NCBI RefSeq assembly: GCF_003851685.1
Contig: NZ_CP027727.1
Span: 3,596,001-3,660,000 of the forward strand
From: Pseudomonas sp. R5-89-07
GTDB lineage: Bacteria > Pseudomonadota > Gammaproteobacteria > Pseudomonadales > Pseudomonadaceae
DNA length: 64,000 nt
Direction: 5' to 3'
The translations under genes were made by a program, and so were the position numbers. Below, in pieces: positions 60,591 to 64,000 of this stretch. The notes beneath the pieces are model-generated. The model saw only the letters and a program-made list of their open reading frames with translations. It was not told where the DNA came from and did no database searches. The first letter of the stretch is position 1. Each line of letters starts with the position of its first letter.

Positions 60591-60629
60591 TCATTCACCC
60601 ACGCTCCGTGGGAACGAACAGGGCCCATT

Positions 60630-60727
60630 GTAAGAGCGAGCTTGCTCGCGAAAAACGTCCAGGCAACGCGTTCATTCTGAATAAACGCGCAGGCCCTGGG
60701 TTCTTCGCGAGCAAGCTCGCTCCTACA
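60630..60727. repeat. REP doublet of a second family (GAGCGAGCTTGCTCGCGAA)
   Basis: GAGCGAGCTTGCTCGCGAA (60634-60652) and TTCGCGAGCAAGCTCGCTCC (60703-60722) face each other across about 50 bases. The sequence differs wholly from the GGGGGC type but follows the same doublet design. A damaged remnant, GGGGCAAGTCCGCCCCCACA, follows at 60759-60778. Confidence 0.85.
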
Positions 60728-60786
60728 AAATGGTGTCAAGGCAAGCCAAAATGGCATTGGGGCAAGTCCGCCCCCACAGAGAGCGG

Positions 60787-62418
60787 TCAACGAGCCTGGA
60801 GCTCTTCGATGGAAATTTCGCGCATGCGGAATTTCTGGATCTTGCCGGTCACCGTCATCGGAAACGCATCCACGAACTTGAAGTGTCTGGGCGTCTTGAA
60901 GTGGGCGATGCGGCCCTTGCACCAGGTTTGCAATTCCAGTTCGCTCGCCACATGGCCTGGGTGAAATTTGATCCAGGCGACAATTTCTTCACCATAGCGA
61001 TCATCGGGAATACCGATGATTTGCACATCGGCCACTGCCGGATGGGTGAAGAAAAATTCCTCAAGCTCCCGTGGATACACATTCTCGCCACCGCGAATGA
61101 TCATGTCCTTGTTGCGCCCGGCGATACACACATAGCCGTGTTCGTCCATGGTCGCGAGGTCACCGGTGTGCATCCAGCCCTCCCCGTCAATGGCGTCGCG
61201 GGTGCCCTCGGGGTTGTTCCAGTAGCCGAGCATCACGCTGTAGCCGCGCGTGCACAGTTCACCTGTCTCACCGCGTGGCAGCGTGTTGCCGTCAGCGTCG
61301 ATGATCTTGTTGTCCAGGTGCGGCTGAGTGCGCCCCACAGTGGTCACGCGGCGCTCGAGGTCGTCATCGGCGCCGGTCTGCAACGACACCGGGCTGGTTT
61401 CGGTCATGCCATAGGCAATCTGCACTTCGCTCATATGCAACTGGCTAATCACGCGGCGCATCACTTCGATCGGGCAGGTCGACCCGGCCATGATCCCGGT
61501 ACGCAGGCTGGATAATTCGAATTCGTCGAGGCGTGGGTGATCGAGCAGCGCAATAAACATGGTCGGCACGCCGTACAGCGCCGTGGCGCGTTCTTCGGCG
61601 ACGGCGGTGAGCGTGAGCAAGGGGTCGAAGCCGTCATTGGGGTAGATCATGGTGGTGCCGTGGGTGATGCAGGCCAGGTTACCCATCACCATGCCGAAGC
61701 AATGGTAAAGCGGCACCGGGATCACCAGGCGGTCCTGCGCCGTGAGGCCAAGGCTTTGCCCGACCATGTAGCCGTTATTGAGGATGTTGCGGTGACTGAG
61801 GGTGGCGCCCTTGGGGAAGCCGGTGGTGCCGGAGGTGTACTGGATATTGACCGGCTGATCGACCTGCAGACTGGCTTGGCGCGCGTGCAATTGCTCAAGG
61901 GGAACCTGCGCGGCCAGCGTCGACAACGCTGACCACGGCAAAAATTCCGCAGGCGGGTTGGGGTCCAGACTGACAATAGCGCGCAAATCGGGCTTCAACG
62001 CCTGCAGCATGCCATGGTAATCGGAGGTCTTGAACGAGCCGGCGCACACCAGCCACTGGCAGCCGGATTGCTTGAGCACGTACTCCAATTCACTGCTGCG
62101 ATACGCCGGGTTGATATTGACCAGGATCACCCCGAGCTTGGCGCTGGCGATCTGGCTGATGCACCACTGCGCACAGTTTGGCGCCCAGATGCCCAGGCGG
62201 TCACTGACCTGCATCCCCAGGGCCATGAACGCACGGGCATGCACGTCCACCGTCTCGGCCAGTTGTCGCCAGGTGTAACGGCATTGCTGATGGCGCACCA
62301 CCAGCGCGTCCCCATCCGGGTAGCGTGCCACCGTACGGTCAAAGGCCTGGCCAATGGTGTCGGCCAGCAAGGCCTTGTCCCGGGAGCCACGGCTGTAGCT
62401 CAGGTTCGGTTGATCCAT
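60787..62418 (-). CDS. Acyl-CoA synthetase, AMP-forming
   Basis: A 543-residue adenylate-forming enzyme. Motifs: P-loop [16 protein letters not shown] (about 200-215), [50 protein letters not shown] (hinge and A8) and [14 protein letters not shown] with the catalytic Lys near the end. It belongs to the ACSF2-like group, which activates medium-chain or branched acids. Its start is 150 bases from liuA, divergent, with LiuR-type boxes between, so it probably activates isovalerate or a related acid in the liu regulon. Confidence 0.88.
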   Translation of the reverse strand: MDQPNLSYSRGSRDKALLADTIGQAFDRTVARYPDGDALVVRHQQCRYTWRQLAETVDVHARAFMALGMQVSDRLGIWAPNCAQWCISQIASAKLGVILVNINPAYRSSELEYVLKQSGCQWLVCAGSFKTSDYHGMLQALKPDLRAIVSLDPNPPAEFLPWSALSTLAAQVPLEQLHARQASLQVDQPVNIQYTSGTTGFPKGATLSHRNILNNGYMVGQSLGLTAQDRLVIPVPLYHCFGMVMGNLACITHGTTMIYPNDGFDPLLTLTAVAEERATALYGVPTMFIALLDHPRLDEFELSSLRTGIMAGSTCPIEVMRRVISQLHMSEVQIAYGMTETSPVSLQTGADDDLERRVTTVGRTQPHLDNKIIDADGNTLPRGETGELCTRGYSVMLGYWNNPEGTRDAIDGEGWMHTGDLATMDEHGYVCIAGRNKDMIIRGGENVYPRELEEFFFTHPAVADVQIIGIPDDRYGEEIVAWIKFHPGHVASELELQTWCKGRIAHFKTPRHFKFVDAFPMTVTGKIQKFRMREISIEELQAR

Positions 62419-62445
62419 AACGACCCCTGTTGTCTTTTTTGTAGG

Positions 62446-62461
62446 TTGACGTAAACGTAAA
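62446..62461. promoter_or_regulatory. LiuR-type box A between acyl-CoA synthetase gene and liuA
   Basis: TTGACGTAAACGTAAA shares TTGACGT and ACGTAAA with the liuR box and box B. It is 28 bases from the start of the synthetase gene and so probably regulates the minus-strand promoter. Confidence 0.65.
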
Positions 62462-62489
62462 CTACGATTGACAGCGCCTTAACGCAAGC

Positions 62490-62503
62490 TTACGTTAACG
62501 TAA
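62490..62503. promoter_or_regulatory. LiuR-type box B before liuA
   Basis: TTACGTTAACGTAA is a perfect 14-base palindrome, 66 bases before the liuA start, and close to a TTGACA (62468-62473) that could be a -35 element. Confidence 0.72.
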
Positions 62504-62568
62504 AGGTGAGCGCCCTCCTCCGCGCCTCGCCCGCACAACAACAAAAGCTCACATTAAGGTGCCCGTCC

Positions 62569-63732
62569 ATGAGTTACCCGTCCCTGAACTTCGCCCTCGG
62601 TGAAACCATCGACATGCTGCGCGACCAGGTGCAGGCCTTCGTGGCCAAGGAGATTGCACCGCGAGCGGCCCAGATCGATATCGACAACCTGTTCCCCGCC
62701 GACCTGTGGCGCAAGTTCGGCGACATGGGCCTGCTGGGCATCACCGTGCCGGAAGAGTACGGCGGTGCCGGCCTGGGTTACCTGGCGCACGTGGTGAGCA
62801 TGGAAGAAATCAGCCGTGGCTCGGCCTCGGTGGCGCTGTCCTACGGCGCCCACTCCAACCTGTGCGTCAACCAGATCAACCGCAACGGCAACCACGAACA
62901 GAAGCTCAAGTACCTGCCCAAGCTGATCAGCGGCGAGCACATCGGCGCCCTGGCCATGAGCGAGCCGAATGCCGGCTCCGACGTGGTCTCGATGAAACTG
63001 CGCGCCGACAAGCAGGGTGACTTTTACGTGCTCAATGGCAGCAAGACCTGGATCACCAACGGTCCCGACGCCAACACCTATGTGATCTACGCCAAGACCG
63101 ACCTGGAAAAGGGTGCTCACGGCATCACCGCGTTTATCGTCGAGCGTGACTGGAAAGGCTTCAGCCGCAGCACCAAGTTCGACAAGCTGGGCATGCGCGG
63201 CTCCAACACCTGCGAGCTGTTCTTCGATGATGTGCACGTACCGCAGGAAAACATCCTCGGCGTGCTCAACGGCGGCGTCAAAGTGCTGATGAGCGGTCTG
63301 GATTACGAGCGCGTGGTGCTCTCCGGTGGCCCCACCGGCATCATGCAGGCCTGCATGGACCTGATCGTGCCCTACATCCACGACCGCAAGCAGTTCGGCC
63401 AGAGCATCGGCGAATTCCAGCTGATCCAGGGCAAGGTCGCCGATATGTACACCCAGCTCAACGCCAGCCGCGCCTACCTCTACGCGGTGGCCCAGGCCTG
63501 CGAGCGCGGTGAGACTACGCGCAAGGACGCTGCCGGGGTAATCCTCTACAGCGCCGAGCGCGCCACGCAAATGGCCCTCGATGCGATCCAGATCCTGGGG
63601 GGCAACGGCTACATCAACGAATTCCCCGCCGGGCGCCTGCTGCGTGACGCCAAGCTGTACGAAATCGGCGCCGGCACCAGTGAGATTCGGCGGATGTTGA
63701 TCGGTCGCGAACTCTTCAACGAAACCCGCTGA
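62569..63732 (+). CDS. liuA: Isovaleryl-CoA dehydrogenase
   Basis: A 387-residue ACAD family enzyme that oxidises isovaleryl-CoA to 3-methylcrotonyl-CoA. The ATG at 62569 starts [17 protein letters not shown]. The segments [22 protein letters not shown] (here [20 protein letters not shown]) and [13 protein letters not shown] bind FAD. The catalytic Glu sits in [18 protein letters not shown], the location specific to isovaleryl-CoA dehydrogenase rather than the common C-terminal Glu. The end is [21 protein letters not shown]. The next gene, liuB, follows after 12 bases. Confidence 0.95.
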   Translation: MSYPSLNFALGETIDMLRDQVQAFVAKEIAPRAAQIDIDNLFPADLWRKFGDMGLLGITVPEEYGGAGLGYLAHVVSMEEISRGSASVALSYGAHSNLCVNQINRNGNHEQKLKYLPKLISGEHIGALAMSEPNAGSDVVSMKLRADKQGDFYVLNGSKTWITNGPDANTYVIYAKTDLEKGAHGITAFIVERDWKGFSRSTKFDKLGMRGSNTCELFFDDVHVPQENILGVLNGGVKVLMSGLDYERVVLSGGPTGIMQACMDLIVPYIHDRKQFGQSIGEFQLIQGKVADMYTQLNASRAYLYAVAQACERGETTRKDAAGVILYSAERATQMALDAIQILGGNGYINEFPAGRLLRDAKLYEIGAGTSEIRRMLIGRELFNETR

Positions 63733-63744
63733 AGGAGCGCGCCC

Positions 63745-64000
63745 ATGGCCACCCTGCACACCCAGCTCAACCCACGCTCCGCGGAATTTGCCGACAACAG
63801 TGCGGCGATGCGCCTACAAGTCGAGGCGTTGCACAGCTTGCTCGCCCAGATACAGCAAGGCGGCGGCGCCAAGGCTCAGGAACGCCACACCTCGCGCGGC
63901 AAGTTGCTGCCACGCGAGCGCATCAATCGCTTGCTCGACCCCGGTTCGCCGTTCCTCGAATTGAGCCAGCTGGCCGCCCACCAGGTGTACGGCGAAGACG
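63745..64000 (+). CDS. liuB: Methylcrotonyl-CoA carboxylase beta subunit, N-terminal part
   Basis: Runs off the right edge; 85 codons are seen: MATLHTQLNPRSAEFADNSA and then SRGKLLPRERINRLLDPGSPFLELSQLAAHQVYGED, the opening of the carboxyltransferase subunit LiuB. It is preceded by GAAGGAGCG at proper spacing, 12 bases after liuA. The rest of the liu operon (liuC, liuD) should continue outside the window. Confidence 0.93.
   Translation, partial: MATLHTQLNPRSAEFADNSAAMRLQVEALHSLLAQIQQGGGAKAQERHTSRGKLLPRERINRLLDPGSPFLELSQLAAHQVYGED

Overview
The window looks like a chromosomal segment of a Pseudomonas fluorescens-group bacterium. This rests on high-GC coding, the gene families and order seen (nuo end, glnS-cysS-ppiB-lpxH, tamAB, MarR-OMF-EmrAB, liu genes, a likely crcY small RNA), and at least nine copies of a GTGGGAGGGGGCTTGCCCCC repeat, mostly as facing pairs like the REP doublets of that group. 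Species level is inference. I see no rRNA, tRNA, CRISPR, prophage or transposase; coding density is high.

Layout. 1-307: 3' end of nuoN. 546-1200: HigBA-type toxin-antitoxin pair. 1254-4378: outer-membrane barrel protein, arylamine N-acetyltransferase and small conserved proteins. 4392-8426: two MFS exporters, a HrpK-like small protein and a DyP peroxidase. 8565-11330: NADP-type aldehyde dehydrogenase and a FUSC protein. 11496-17215: TetR regulator divergent from an ABC / permease / TolC-like / HlyD-like efflux operon. 17409-27592: long minus-strand block with sfnB, a stand-alone acyl-CoA-dehydrogenase C-terminal piece, a DszA/NtaA-type flavin monooxygenase, a shrunken AMP-ligase-like protein, a complete Liv-type ABC importer and a flavoprotein. 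A good sigma-54 promoter with an IHF-consensus site lies just upstream of sfnB, so the block reads as an organosulfur scavenging unit of unknown substrate. 27748-29334: XRE-cupin regulator and divergent EamA transporter. 29509-35551: six-gene Mrp Na+/H+ antiporter with an A-B fused first subunit.

35702-37650: acyl-CoA-dehydrogenase-like gene behind an OlsB/FeeM-like N-acyltransferase gene, a possible small acyl-amino-acid pathway. 37902-42501: cysS, glnS, ppiB, lpxH. 42656-47321: MarR-controlled EmrAB-type tripartite pump with two near-identical palindromic operators. 47556-52966: tamB and tamA. 53031-58630: GNAT protein, xthA, a PstS-OmpA fusion, and an acyl-CoA dehydrogenase divergent from a LysR regulator. 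58746-64000: leucine/isovalerate catabolism: liuR, liuE, an acyl-CoA synthetase, liuA and the start of liuB, with LiuR-like palindromes at both promoters.

Between liuE and the acyl-CoA synthetase, 60054-60600 carries a sigma-54 promoter, an upstream GTTACC/GGTAAC inverted repeat, an A-rich non-coding stretch with many Hfq/Crc-type AANAANAA motifs and a strong terminator. This fits a catabolite-repression decoy RNA of the CrcZ/CrcY/CrcX family, most likely CrcY.

Functions come from motif reading and family knowledge; no database search was run. Start codons were moved from the longest reading frame where a ribosome binding site or family length favoured a shorter one.
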